Positions 43,203 through 51,488 of a stretch of DNA of 64,000 nt are shown piece after piece (the stretch's first letter is position 1; each line of letters opens with the position of its first letter). The translations under genes and the position numbers were made by a program. Below the pieces are notes generated by a model that ran no database searches, was not told the DNA's origin, and worked only from the letters and a program-made list of their open reading frames with translations. This DNA is from DAOUFU01 sp034429275 (GTDB taxonomy: Bacteria; Chloroflexota; Anaerolineae; Aggregatilineales; Aggregatilineaceae): NCBI GenBank assembly GCA_034429275.1, contig DAOUFU010000013.1:1-64000 (forward strand), in the 5' to 3' direction.

Positions 43203-43391
43203 TATTTCTCGTGGCACTTCTTCAGACGTCAACTCCCCCTTTTCGCACGCAACTCCATTTCGATTGTGGTCGGCAAGGTAGAAGACCCGGCGGGCTGAAT
43301 CGCATAAGCGACCGCCAGGGAGCTTCGCTGTTGGCGTTGACCGAAGAGCCGCACTCGCAAGTCTCATTGAACAACAACGAATAGGAAACAC

Positions 43392-45011
43392 ATGGCTCGA
43401 AAACTACGGATCCTCCCCCTGGGCGGCCTGGGGGAAATTGGCAAAAACATGACCGTCTATGAATATGGCCGCAATATGATCGTGGTCGACTGCGGCGTGA
43501 TGTTCCCCGACAGCGACATGCACGGCATCGACCTGGTCCTGCCCGATTTTCAGTACGTGGTTCAGCACCAGGATATGCTGCGTGGAATCGTGCTCACCCA
43601 CGGGCACATGGACCACATCGCCGCGCTGCCCTACCTGCTGCGCGAGATTCGGACGACCATCTACGGCACGCCGCTCACATTGGGGCTGGTCGAGCGTCAG
43701 CTCCGCGAGAAAGATGTGCTGCACCGCGCCGATCTGCGCCCCATTGAGTCGAACAAGCCGATCCATCTCGGCCCGTTCGAGGTGACGCCGTTCGCCGTCG
43801 CTCATTCGATCCCCGATTCGGTCGGGTTTGTGATCAACACGCCGGTCGGCACAGTGGTGCATACCGGCGACTATAAGCTCGACGAGACACCTGCCGGTGG
43901 ACGCACCACCGACCTGGAAGCACTGCGTCGGCTCACGCCCGATGGCGTGCTCGCCATGTTGGGCGACAGCACCAACGCCGACAAGCCGGGCCGCACGCTG
44001 ACCGAACAGGTCGTTGGCGAGACTCTCGATCGCCTGCTTGCCGGGGCCGAAGGCCAGCGCGTCATCATCGCGACCTTTTCCTCGCTGCTGGCGCGCCTGC
44101 AGGAAATCATGACGCTGGCTCACAAGCATGGGCGCAAAGTTGCGCTGACCGGGCGCAGCCTGGTCGAGAATGTGCGGCTGGCCCAGGAACTCGGCTACCT
44201 GGAAGTGCCGGAGGGCCTGCTGGTCGAGGTCAACGCGCGCATCCCCAGGCACAAGATGTTGATCCTGGCGACCGGCTCGCAGGGCGAGCCACGCTCGGCG
44301 CTGACGCAGATGGCAAACGATGAACACCGCCAGGTGCGCGTTCAGCCTGGCGACCTGGTGATCATCTCTGGCGGCACCATCCCCGGCAACGAGGGCGATG
44401 TTGGCCAGATGCTCAACAAGCTGTTCGAGCACGGCGCAAACGTGATCTATGGTGCGCTGGAAACGGTGCATGTCTCCGGTCATGGCAGCCGCGACGAGCT
44501 GCGCGCCATGATCGAGGCGGTCCGGCCACGTTACCTGATCCCCGCGCACGGCGAAGCCCGGCACCTGCACCTGCACAGCCAGATCGCGCAGGGGGCCGGA
44601 ATGCCCGCTGAAAATGTGTTCATTCTCAAGAATGGATCGCCGTGGTTGACCGATGGTCAGAATGCCTGGACGGAAGACCCCATCGCCGTCGATGAGGTGT
44701 ATGTCGATGGGCGCCTGGTGGGCGAGATCGGGGAAATTGTGCTGCGCGACCGCCATCGCCTCTCGCAGGATGGGTTCATCGTGGCGCTGATCCCGGTGAA
44801 TGCGGAGAACCGGCTGGCGGGCGAACCGCAGTTCGTGAGCCGGGGATTTGTGCACCTGACCAACGCCGAAGACTTGTTCGAAGCGGGGCGGCAGGAAGTC
44901 AAACGGCAGTACAGGCGCGGGGCGCACAGCCTGCGGCGCTCGCTAGAGGACTTCTTCTACCAGCAGACACTTTCGCGCCCGGTCGTGCTGCCGCAATTCA
45001 TCCAGGTCTAA
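43392..45011 (+). CDS. rnj: ribonuclease J
   Basis: 539 residues, the main 5'-3' exo/endoribonuclease in bacteria lacking RNase E. MBL motif H-G-H-M-D-H at 70-75, H-S-I-P-D-S, H-T-G-D-Y-K near 158, beta-CASP domain with FSSLLARLQEIM, S-G-H-G and P-A-H-G-E motifs, and a C-terminal domain. Start L-P-L-G-G-L-G-E-I-G-K-N is diagnostic. Transcribed from the strong promoter at 43174 with an approximately 180-base leader; AGGAA lies a few bases before the ATG. The downstream helicase may be partly co-transcribed. Confidence 0.96.
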   Translation: MARKLRILPLGGLGEIGKNMTVYEYGRNMIVVDCGVMFPDSDMHGIDLVLPDFQYVVQHQDMLRGIVLTHGHMDHIAALPYLLREIRTTIYGTPLTLGLVERQLREKDVLHRADLRPIESNKPIHLGPFEVTPFAVAHSIPDSVGFVINTPVGTVVHTGDYKLDETPAGGRTTDLEALRRLTPDGVLAMLGDSTNADKPGRTLTEQVVGETLDRLLAGAEGQRVIIATFSSLLARLQEIMTLAHKHGRKVALTGRSLVENVRLAQELGYLEVPEGLLVEVNARIPRHKMLILATGSQGEPRSALTQMANDEHRQVRVQPGDLVIISGGTIPGNEGDVGQMLNKLFEHGANVIYGALETVHVSGHGSRDELRAMIEAVRPRYLIPAHGEARHLHLHSQIAQGAGMPAENVFILKNGSPWLTDGQNAWTEDPIAVDEVYVDGRLVGEIGEIVLRDRHRLSQDGFIVALIPVNAENRLAGEPQFVSRGFVHLTNAEDLFEAGRQEVKRQYRRGAHSLRRSLEDFFYQQTLSRPVVLPQFIQV

Positions 45012-45032
45012 CGTCGATCGCTCGTTTTTTCG

Positions 45033-45067
45033 GCCCCTTCTCACCCAGAAGGGGCTGTCCTGTTTTA
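45033..45067 (+). terminator. terminator-like hairpin between rnj and the helicase gene
   Basis: GCCCCTTC, 7-base loop, GAAGGGGC, followed by TGTCCTGTTTT; an interrupted T-run suggests partial read-through. Confidence 0.7.
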
Positions 45068-45090
45068 TGTCCTGTTTTAAAGGATGAATC

Positions 45091-46524
45091 ATGTCATCAT
45101 CTACATCACACGCCACGGGCACAATCAAATGGTACAGCCAATCGCGCGGATTCGGCTTTGTCACGCCCGATCATGGCGGCAAAGATGTCTTTGTGCACCA
45201 TTCCGCGCTCGATCGCAGCCTGCAGGCGCGCCTTGATACCGGCGACCGGATCGCCTTCACCGTTGCGCAGAGCAAGCGCGGACCCACCGCCGCAGCAATT
45301 ACCCTGCTGAGCAGCGCCCTCGACGCTCAGCCCGCTCCATCATCTGTCACAGCACACGATGGAGCCTCGTTTGCCGATCTTGGGCTGCTGCCCAATCTTT
45401 TGCGTGCCGTGGGCGATGCCGGATACACAGAACCGACGCCGATCCAGGTGCAGGCGATCCCCTATGTGCTCGCCGGGCGCGACGTGTTGGGCTGCGCCCA
45501 GACCGGCACCGGCAAAACTGCCGCCTTCGCGCTGCCCATTTTGCAGCGGCTGGCCGCGGCGCAAGCCGAATCACTCCGCGCCAACGGCAGAGGCAAAAGC
45601 CAACATCAGCGCGCCCCCCGCGCGCTGATCCTCTCCCCCACGCGCGAACTGGCGATCCAGATTGGCGAGAGTTTTAGCGTTTACGGACGCCATACCGGCC
45701 TGACCAACACGGTGATCTTCGGCGGTGTGGGGCAGAATCCCCAGGTTCAGGCGCTTCAGCGCGGCGTCGATATTCTGATCGCCACGCCGGGCCGCCTGCT
45801 GGATCTGATGGGGCAGAAGGCGGTTTCGCTGACCAGTATTGAAGTGCTGGTACTGGACGAGGCTGACCGGATGCTGGATATGGGCTTCATCCACGATGTC
45901 AAGCGTATCCTCAAGCAGGTGCCCACGCCGCGCCAGACGCTGCTGTTTTCGGCTACGCTGCCGCGCGAGATCATTGAGCTGGCCGACCTGATGCTGCACA
46001 ACCCGGTAGAAGTCGCCGTCGCGCCGGAACAACCGACCGTTGAAGCCATCGAGCAGGCGGTGGTTTTCGTCAGCAAAAAAGATAAACACCCGCTGCTTCA
46101 GCGTGTATTGAGCGGATCAGATGTCTCGCGGGCCTTGGTATTTACCCGTACCAAGCACGGGGCCAACCAGGTGGTCAAGGTGCTCAACCGGACCGGCATT
46201 CAGGCCGAGCCGATTCACGGCAACAAGTCACAAACGGCTCGCCAGCGTGCGCTCCAGAACTTCCGCGAAGGCAAGACTCGCGTGCTGGTCGCGACTGACG
46301 TAGTCGCGCGTGGGATCGACGTCGAGGATATCTCGCACGTCATCCAGTTCGATCTGCCCAATGAGCCGGAGACATACGTTCACCGCATCGGGCGAACCGG
46401 GCGCGCCGGGGCTGCGGGCATCGCGCTGGCCTTCTGCACCGAGGACGAGCGTCCTTTCTTGAAGGACATCGAGTCGCTGATCCGCATGAGAGTACCGGAA
46501 CTGCGCGACTATTCGCAGCCGTAA
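45091..46524 (+). CDS. DEAD-box RNA helicase with an N-terminal cold-shock domain
   Basis: 477 residues. Residues 8-70 are a complete cold-shock OB fold: G-T-I-K-W-Y-S, RNP1-like R-G-F-G-F-V and RNP2-like V-F-V-H-H-S. After a short Ser/Ala linker, a full RhlE/DeaD core follows: Q motif near 92-115, A-Q-T-G-T-G-K-T at 136-143, P-T-R-E-L-A, D-E-A-D at 256-259, S-A-T, and H-R-I-G-R-T-G-R near 430. It should unwind RNA duplexes with an in-built RNA chaperone. AAAGGA lies seven bases before the ATG. Being next to rnj suggests an RNA-degradation partnership. Confidence 0.95.
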   Translation: MSSSTSHATGTIKWYSQSRGFGFVTPDHGGKDVFVHHSALDRSLQARLDTGDRIAFTVAQSKRGPTAAAITLLSSALDAQPAPSSVTAHDGASFADLGLLPNLLRAVGDAGYTEPTPIQVQAIPYVLAGRDVLGCAQTGTGKTAAFALPILQRLAAAQAESLRANGRGKSQHQRAPRALILSPTRELAIQIGESFSVYGRHTGLTNTVIFGGVGQNPQVQALQRGVDILIATPGRLLDLMGQKAVSLTSIEVLVLDEADRMLDMGFIHDVKRILKQVPTPRQTLLFSATLPREIIELADLMLHNPVEVAVAPEQPTVEAIEQAVVFVSKKDKHPLLQRVLSGSDVSRALVFTRTKHGANQVVKVLNRTGIQAEPIHGNKSQTARQRALQNFREGKTRVLVATDVVARGIDVEDISHVIQFDLPNEPETYVHRIGRTGRAGAAGIALAFCTEDERPFLKDIESLIRMRVPELRDYSQP

Positions 46525-46552
46525 GAGCTAACCCCCGATCAGTTGACCAGGC

Positions 46553-46596
46553 ACCGGGGCGCTGTATGGTTCGCAGCGCCCCGGTTGTGTTGTTGT
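46553..46596 (+). terminator. rho-independent terminator of the helicase gene
   Basis: Perfect 11-bp stem ACCGGGGCGCT / AGCGCCCCGGT with an 11-base loop, followed by TGTGTTGTTG, between convergent genes. Confidence 0.8.
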
Positions 46597-46603
46597 ATCT
46601 GGC

Positions 46604-47680
46604 CTAGTCCAGCTCTTCGGCGCGGCGCGCCTCTTCTTCTTCCTCTTCGATGAAGGGCGCGTCGCGCTCGGCCCGCTCCATAGGAGTTAGCCCGGCATAG
46701 CGCCGCCAGTAGGTCGCCATCAGGTCCGCCGGGTCGCGCCGGTAGCCCTGCGCCGCGAAATAATCGCAGATGCGGGTCAGGTCGCGCTGGAGGATCATAT
46801 AGGCGTTCGGGTTGGTATGAATGTCGGTGATCTGCGGGAAGTCGATCAGGGTGATCTCCCCCTCCCAGTACAGGATGTTATAGGCGGAGAGATCGCCGTG
46901 AGTCACCCCCAGCGACAGCATCAGTTCGACATTGCGCATCACTTCGTCGAACAGCGGCCTGGCTTCGCCGCGGGCCAGCCTCACCGTGTTGAGGGTCGGC
47001 GCGGCAGTGTCTTCATCGCCGATGTAGTCCATCAGGATCACGTTGTCGCCCGCTGCCCAGGGCTTGGGTACCGATGCGCCCGCGTCCAGCAGGGTTTGCA
47101 GCGTGGTCATTTCGTGCATCAGCCACGAGGTATGCTGGAGCTTGCGCCCGAAGCCGGTCCCTTTGGCGATAGCGCGCGCCTCGCGGAAGTCGCTGTCGTT
47201 CAAGCGCGTGCCGTCCGAGAGCATGACCTCGCGCCCCTGGCGGTAAGCGTGATCGTTGCGCAACTGGCGGAACATGCGCGGGCGGTAGACTTTGGCCGCC
47301 AACAGGTTCACGCCGGTGGATTCGTGCGCGGCGCAGCGGTAGACACTGGCTTCTTTGCCGCCGCGCACCAGGGCCAGCACATCGGTGATGAATGACTGTT
47401 CATAGAGCGGCGTCAGCGATTGCAGCAGCCACCCGGTCTCATACTTTGAGGGGACATAGGTGGTTTTGAAGCCGCCCTCCAGCCCATCAGTCTCGGCCAG
47501 CGTGATCGCCTCGTCGGGCTGGGTATTCACCGTCGGAGGAACAACACGAGGCTTGCGCTTGCGGTGTTCCTGGCGGCGCGTGCGCACAGCGTTGAAGCTG
47601 TCTTCATAGGCTTCATATTTGTCGTCCGTCTCCGATGAGCCGAACGAACGGTAGATCGTACGATCAGAATGTTTAGCCAC
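46604..47680 (-). CDS. RIO-type serine protein kinase
   Basis: 358 residues. A basic N-terminal region is followed by an atypical kinase fold: V-R-G-G-K-E-A-S-V-Y (nucleotide loop), A-A-K-V-Y with the ATP-binding Lys, I-L-M-D-Y-I hinge, catalytic H-G-D-L-S-A-Y-N, and I-D-F-P-Q in place of DFG, all as in RIO1. Acidic C-terminal tail. GTG start at 47680 has GAGAGG nine bases upstream and overlaps the preceding gene's stop by 8 bases; an ATG at 47701 is an alternative. RIO kinases act in ribosome maturation in archaea and eukaryotes; the bacterial role is unclear. Confidence 0.88.
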   Translation of the reverse strand: MAKHSDRTIYRSFGSSETDDKYEAYEDSFNAVRTRRQEHRKRKPRVVPPTVNTQPDEAITLAETDGLEGGFKTTYVPSKYETGWLLQSLTPLYEQSFITDVLALVRGGKEASVYRCAAHESTGVNLLAAKVYRPRMFRQLRNDHAYRQGREVMLSDGTRLNDSDFREARAIAKGTGFGRKLQHTSWLMHEMTTLQTLLDAGASVPKPWAAGDNVILMDYIGDEDTAAPTLNTVRLARGEARPLFDEVMRNVELMLSLGVTHGDLSAYNILYWEGEITLIDFPQITDIHTNPNAYMILQRDLTRICDYFAAQGYRRDPADLMATYWRRYAGLTPMERAERDAPFIEEEEEEARRAEELD

Positions 47681-48608
47681 TGCGAGAATCCTCTCGCGCA
47701 TCTGGATGCGCGTTATCTGGTCTGTGTTCAGGTGAAGCGGTCGTGCCGGAAGGCACGACGCACAAGGACGACGTGTAGTCGCGCGTGTGGCGGAACCCAA
47801 CCGCCAGCGCCGTCCGAGCAGAGGCAGTGTTCTCGGCATGGCAATGCCAGCCGACCGACTGCCAGCCGAGCGACAGCGCATGTTCGACCGCCGCCGCTGC
47901 CGTGATCGTCGCCAGGCCGCGCTGTCGGTAGTCTGGCCGGGTATGGATGCCGATCTCGCCGTACACTCCGCCTTCGCCGGCGGTGCTGACTCCATCCGCC
48001 AACGACCAGCTCACCACCTGTGGACCGGCGAGAGCAGCATGGAGCATCACCACGCCGAACCCATGCGCCAGGAAGTTAGCGCGCTTGCACCAGTTGTTGC
48101 TGATCCACTCGTGCACATGGTCAGGCCAGTTGATCTCCGGCGATTCGAGCAGCGAGTCGTCGATCAGGTGCACGCTGAACCCGTCGGGCAGCGCGGCACG
48201 CCAGTCGAACGTCACGCGCGAGCAAAGATAGTGTTGGCGCGCCAGCGTCACCAGTGGAAAGGGGGCGATCGACTCCCACAAGGGCAGCCAGCCCGCCGCG
48301 CAGGTGACCAGCAGCGCGTTGAAGTGATAGCCTTCGGGATGGAAAATCGTGCCGGTGATGAGCGCGCGCAGCGCCTCGCCAAAGGCAGGCACCGCCGCGT
48401 CCCCGGCCAGAAACGATCCTTCCGGCGTGATCAGGAACGCAGCGCGCGGATTATCGAGCGAGTCCGTCCAGGCGCGGCCCGGACACGTCCCTTCCAACAC
48501 CGCGCCGATGCAGGCGTTCCAGGTCGCCAGGTCATCCGCCTCAAACAGCGGGCGAATGCGCCCGGCCTGCTCCACAGGGACCACGATGAGTGATGATGAA
48601 ACGGTCAT
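47673..48608 (-). CDS. GNAT-family acetyltransferase
   Basis: 311 residues. The N-terminal half is unassigned, with GNAT_acetyltran-like features. The C-terminal half has the acetyl-CoA site pattern E-I-G-I-H-T-R-P-D-Y-R-Q-R-G-L-A near residue 225, followed by the A-R-T-A-L-A-V-G-F strand-helix typical of GNAT ends. Substrate unknown. AAGGAGG is seven bases before ATG 48608. Overlaps the RIO kinase start and follows the Eis-like gene by about 55 bases. Confidence 0.8.
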   Translation of the reverse strand: MTVSSSLIVVPVEQAGRIRPLFEADDLATWNACIGAVLEGTCPGRAWTDSLDNPRAAFLITPEGSFLAGDAAVPAFGEALRALITGTIFHPEGYHFNALLVTCAAGWLPLWESIAPFPLVTLARQHYLCSRVTFDWRAALPDGFSVHLIDDSLLESPEINWPDHVHEWISNNWCKRANFLAHGFGVVMLHAALAGPQVVSWSLADGVSTAGEGGVYGEIGIHTRPDYRQRGLATITAAAAVEHALSLGWQSVGWHCHAENTASARTALAVGFRHTRDYTSSLCVVPSGTTASPEHRPDNAHPDAREDSRSG

Positions 48609-48663
48609 GTTCATCCCTCCTTCGGCGCGGGCGATTCCTCAGTCCTGAGATCGCCCGCCGCCG

Positions 48664-49863
48664 CTAAAATACTTCGTGCAGGTAAGGGGCCAGCGGCGGG
48701 AACATCTCCCGCAGCACCGCCTGAACTTCAGGCGAGGGATCGCCCCAGCCCCGGAAGGGGATCATCGCCGGGTCGTGCGTGCCGTACACCAGCGCGCCCA
48801 ACCCCTGAATGCCCAGCGTACAGTCGGTTGATACGCCATCGGCCAGCCGCGTCACGACCAGCGCGCCGTCCACCGACTCGAAACGGTAGCAACCCGCGTT
48901 CCAGCCGCAGAACGGGTCTTCGATGCGCGCGCTGAATGCGCCGGATCCAACCGGCAACCCGGCCAGGCCGGTCACATTCACCACGCGGCCCAGCGGCGCG
49001 TCACCTTCCTGGTAGCGCACGGTCAGATCGGGCCACCACAGCTCAGCAGCTTCGGTGGGTCTCAGCGTCAGGGTGACTTCGTTGACCTGGTCCACGTGGC
49101 GCGCGATCCAGTTCAGCAGCAGGCCAAGAGCGGCGCTATCATGCGCGTAGAAGTTCGGCACAGACATTCGGAAGCTGTGCGGATCGCTGCTGCGTTCGAG
49201 TCGGTAGACCATCAGCCCGCGCACCTCGCCATCGATTCGCGCCAGCGCCAGCCACCAGTCGTTGTATTCACGCCAGAAGTGTGATGGCACATCGTAGACC
49301 GCCATGCCGTGTACATGGTCGCGCAGGCGGCGCAGATAGGCGCGGTAGTCGTCCCAGCCCTGCGCGATGGGCACGCGCTCGACTGCTCCCGGCAGATCGC
49401 GCCGCAGCAGCCCGCCGAGATGGGCGGGATTCAGCCGGGCGCGCCTCGACTGGGGAAAGCCCACGTATCCCAGGCGCTCGTAGAACGACTCGCGAAAGGC
49501 GTAGAGGGTGCTGAATGCGACTCCTTCCTGGTGGGCAGCTTCCAGCAGCGCCTGCATCACGCGCCGGGCATGTCCGCCGCGCCGGTAAGCCGGCTCGCAG
49601 GTCACTCCCCACACGCCCCAGCAAGCGGCCAGCCTGCCCCGGATGTTCTGTGTCATGGGCAGGTAGCTGGCCGAAGCTGCCGCCACATCGCCCTCGCGCA
49701 GCAGGAAGGTTTCCGTCCCTTCAGCGATACGGCTCCAACTGGCGAGATGGTCGCCTTCCATCGGCTCGATGGGGGGCGACGGCTGAAAGGCGTAGTTGAG
49801 TAGCGGCCCCAGGTCCTTCAGGCAGTCGGGCGTCGCATAGCGGCGGATGGTGATCTCAGTCAT
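48664..49863 (-). CDS. Eis-like GNAT acetyltransferase
   Basis: 399 residues. An N-terminal GNAT domain (about 1-150) carries V-W-G-V-T-C-E-P-A-Y-R-R-G-G-H-A as the acetyl-CoA loop and F-Y-E-R-L-G-Y. A second, degenerate GNAT domain and a C-terminal SCP2-like domain (about 290-399) give the three-part Eis layout. Eis proteins acetylate aminoglycosides or cellular amines at several positions; the terminal residue here is Phe, matching the C-terminal carboxylate catalytic role known for Eis. AGGATC precedes ATG 49863. A short leader ORF with its own promoter lies upstream. Confidence 0.82.
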   Translation of the reverse strand: MTEITIRRYATPDCLKDLGPLLNYAFQPSPPIEPMEGDHLASWSRIAEGTETFLLREGDVAAASASYLPMTQNIRGRLAACWGVWGVTCEPAYRRGGHARRVMQALLEAAHQEGVAFSTLYAFRESFYERLGYVGFPQSRRARLNPAHLGGLLRRDLPGAVERVPIAQGWDDYRAYLRRLRDHVHGMAVYDVPSHFWREYNDWWLALARIDGEVRGLMVYRLERSSDPHSFRMSVPNFYAHDSAALGLLLNWIARHVDQVNEVTLTLRPTEAAELWWPDLTVRYQEGDAPLGRVVNVTGLAGLPVGSGAFSARIEDPFCGWNAGCYRFESVDGALVVTRLADGVSTDCTLGIQGLGALVYGTHDPAMIPFRGWGDPSPEVQAVLREMFPPLAPYLHEVF

Positions 49864-49996
49864 GGTGATGATCCTTTTGGGTTCACAGGCAAACCAAACA
49901 AAACGCAGTCGCGCTTGAGGAATTTTAGGGAGAGGCTGGGGGAGAATCTGGCTGCAGGCGGCGCAACCACCAGGTGGCGAACGCCGTGCGCAGACC

Positions 49997-50035
49997 TCAC
50001 CCGGCGTCGGGCCTGGTCGCCTCAAACGCGGGTGA
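49997..50035 (-). promoter_or_regulatory. stem-loop between the leader ORF and the Eis-like gene
   Basis: TCACCCGGCGT and ACGCGGGTGA pair with one bulged base across an 18-base region that can itself pair (GGC/GCC). It lies in the transcript between the 20-codon ORF and the acetyltransferase start and has no T-run. Confidence 0.4.
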
Positions 50036-50133
50036 AGGGGTTAGCAACTCGCCTGGGTACTGCGCCGGAAACCGCGTGCGCGGTGTGAAACTGAAACTCG
50101 ATCAGTCGATGGGACTGGCAGGCGCGCAGTCAG

Positions 50134-50196
50134 TCAACAGGCAGGGGCAGGCGAATCCTGACCCGCAGGTGTCACGAAATTATTGACTTGGGCCAT
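50134..50196 (-). CDS. 20-residue leader peptide or small protein
   Basis: ATG at 50196 opens a 20-codon frame (M-A-Q-V-N-N-F-V-T-P-A-G-Q-D-S-P-A-P-A-C) ending in TGA. AGGAGG lies eight bases ahead, and a TTGACA-18-TATAGT promoter is upstream. The next gene, about 270 bases downstream on the same strand, is the Eis-like acetyltransferase. It could be a regulatory leader peptide or an independent micro-protein; the single terminal Cys is notable. No family recognised. Confidence 0.5.
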   Translation of the reverse strand: MAQVNNFVTPAGQDSPAPAC

Positions 50197-50247
50197 GAAT
50201 GTCGCCTCCTCAGGATGCGAAAAGAACGCGGTAACACAACGCTTTGC

Positions 50248-50277
50248 ACTATAGCATAGAGCGCAAACGCCTGTCAA
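50248..50277 (-). promoter_or_regulatory. sigma-70-type promoter of the leader ORF/acetyltransferase transcript
   Basis: On the minus strand TTGACA (50277-50272), 18 bases, TATAGT (50253-50248). Transcription would start at about 50241, 45 bases before the leader ATG. Confidence 0.7.
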
Positions 50278-50340
50278 GGGGCGCGATCTTCGCGTGTTTT
50301 CCATCGTCTGGCGCGATTTCCCGCAGCAGCAGCCCTGTGC

Positions 50341-50346
50341 TATACT
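50341..50346 (+). promoter_or_regulatory. -10 element giving a probable leaderless transcript
   Basis: TATACT ends seven bases before the A of the ATG at 50353, so transcription should begin at or next to the start codon. The -35 region is poor. Confidence 0.5.
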
Positions 50347-50352
50347 GGCGCT

Positions 50353-50646
50353 ATGACGAATGCTGAGCACCTGCCCGACCTTGAGCTGTGGCAGCCGCGG
50401 CTGGCCCGGTGGGGCGAGCGGCTGCGTGCCCTGCGGTTGAGCGGCCCCGCCGGGGTGATCCTGGATGTGTTGGAACCGCTGGGGCCGTTCGGCGCTCACC
50501 TGCTGTGGGTGATGCAGCCGGCGCTGGCGCTGGTCGTGCGCCGCGACGACGTGGACGCGCTGGCGCGCCTGCTCGATGCACCGGGTGGGTTCGCCTGGCT
50601 GCGCGATCACCTGCTGGACGAGCAGGATCGCTCCCCGGAACGGTAA
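50353..50646 (+). CDS. hypothetical small protein heading the 50-61 kb operon
   Basis: 97 residues, alpha-helical and Leu/Ala/Arg-rich, no signal peptide. Contains PGGFAWLRDHLLDEQ. No family recognised. It has no Shine-Dalgarno sequence but a -10 box directly in front, consistent with leaderless translation. The DUF6754-like gene begins 61 bases downstream in the same direction, so it is probably the first gene of that operon. Confidence 0.6.
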   Translation: MTNAEHLPDLELWQPRLARWGERLRALRLSGPAGVILDVLEPLGPFGAHLLWVMQPALALVVRRDDVDALARLLDAPGGFAWLRDHLLDEQDRSPER

Positions 50647-50707
50647 CCTCACCAACGGCTGAGGGGGACGGCATGGTGCACACCTATTTCATCAGGATAC
50701 CGGCCTT

Positions 50708-51451
50708 ATGATCACCAACAGCGAGATCACGTGGGTCTTTCTGGCGTTGGGTCTGGTGCTGACCTTTGTCGGGCGATTCATCGTGCGCCGCTTACAGGTG
50801 CAGATGCGCACGATCAACGCCTATGCCATGCTGCCCGAACTGGCAGCGGATGCCGTCGAGAGCGCCAACCGCGTGCATCTCTCGATGGGCAGCAGCGCGC
50901 TGGGCGCGAGTGGCACCCTCAGCGCGCTGGTCAGCGCCGAGGTGATTTACCGCATGGCCCAGCGTTTTGCCGTCAGCCGCCATCTGCCGCTGCTGACCGT
51001 CAGCGAGCCGCTGACTCTGCCGCTCGCGCAGGATACGCTGCGGCGCGCCTATGAATTCCGGCGCAGCACCGCGCACTTCCGCACCAGTGCGGCAGCCTGG
51101 ATCCCTTATGGGCCGCGCTCGCTGGCATTCGCGGCAGGTGCCGCCAGCCTCGCCGCCGATGCCGATGTCAGCAGCACCATCGCGCTGGGCGGGTTCGGGT
51201 ACGAGCTGGCCCTGATCGGCGAAAGCGCGATCCTCAACGACCAGGACCTGATCGCTCACAGCAACCTGGTCGAAGGGCAGGCAGTGGCCTACGCCCAGGC
51301 GGATCACATGCTGCTGGGCGAAGAGCTGTATGTTGGCCCGGCCTACCTGGGCGGGTCGGCTTTGGAACGCGGCGGAGTGTTCGCGCTGGATGCGCTGCGC
51401 TGGCTGGTGATTGTGGGTATCCTGGTAATCGCGCTCGAAAGCGCCCTGTGA
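50708..51451 (+). CDS. DUF6754-like membrane protein
   Basis: 247 residues. One N-terminal helix (about 8-26), a soluble Ala/Ser-rich domain with repeated helices, and a C-terminal helix (about 229-245). The segments ESANRVHLSMGSSALG and EQ/GQAVAYAQADHMLLGEELYVG look conserved in type. The name DUF6754 is from memory and is a tentative match. Function unknown. First membrane protein of the operon. Confidence 0.6.
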   Translation: MITNSEITWVFLALGLVLTFVGRFIVRRLQVQMRTINAYAMLPELAADAVESANRVHLSMGSSALGASGTLSALVSAEVIYRMAQRFAVSRHLPLLTVSEPLTLPLAQDTLRRAYEFRRSTAHFRTSAAAWIPYGPRSLAFAAGAASLAADADVSSTIALGGFGYELALIGESAILNDQDLIAHSNLVEGQAVAYAQADHMLLGEELYVGPAYLGGSALERGGVFALDALRWLVIVGILVIALESAL

Positions 51452-51488
51452 CCGGTTTGCCCGGCTAACTCATGACGAGGTGAACGGC

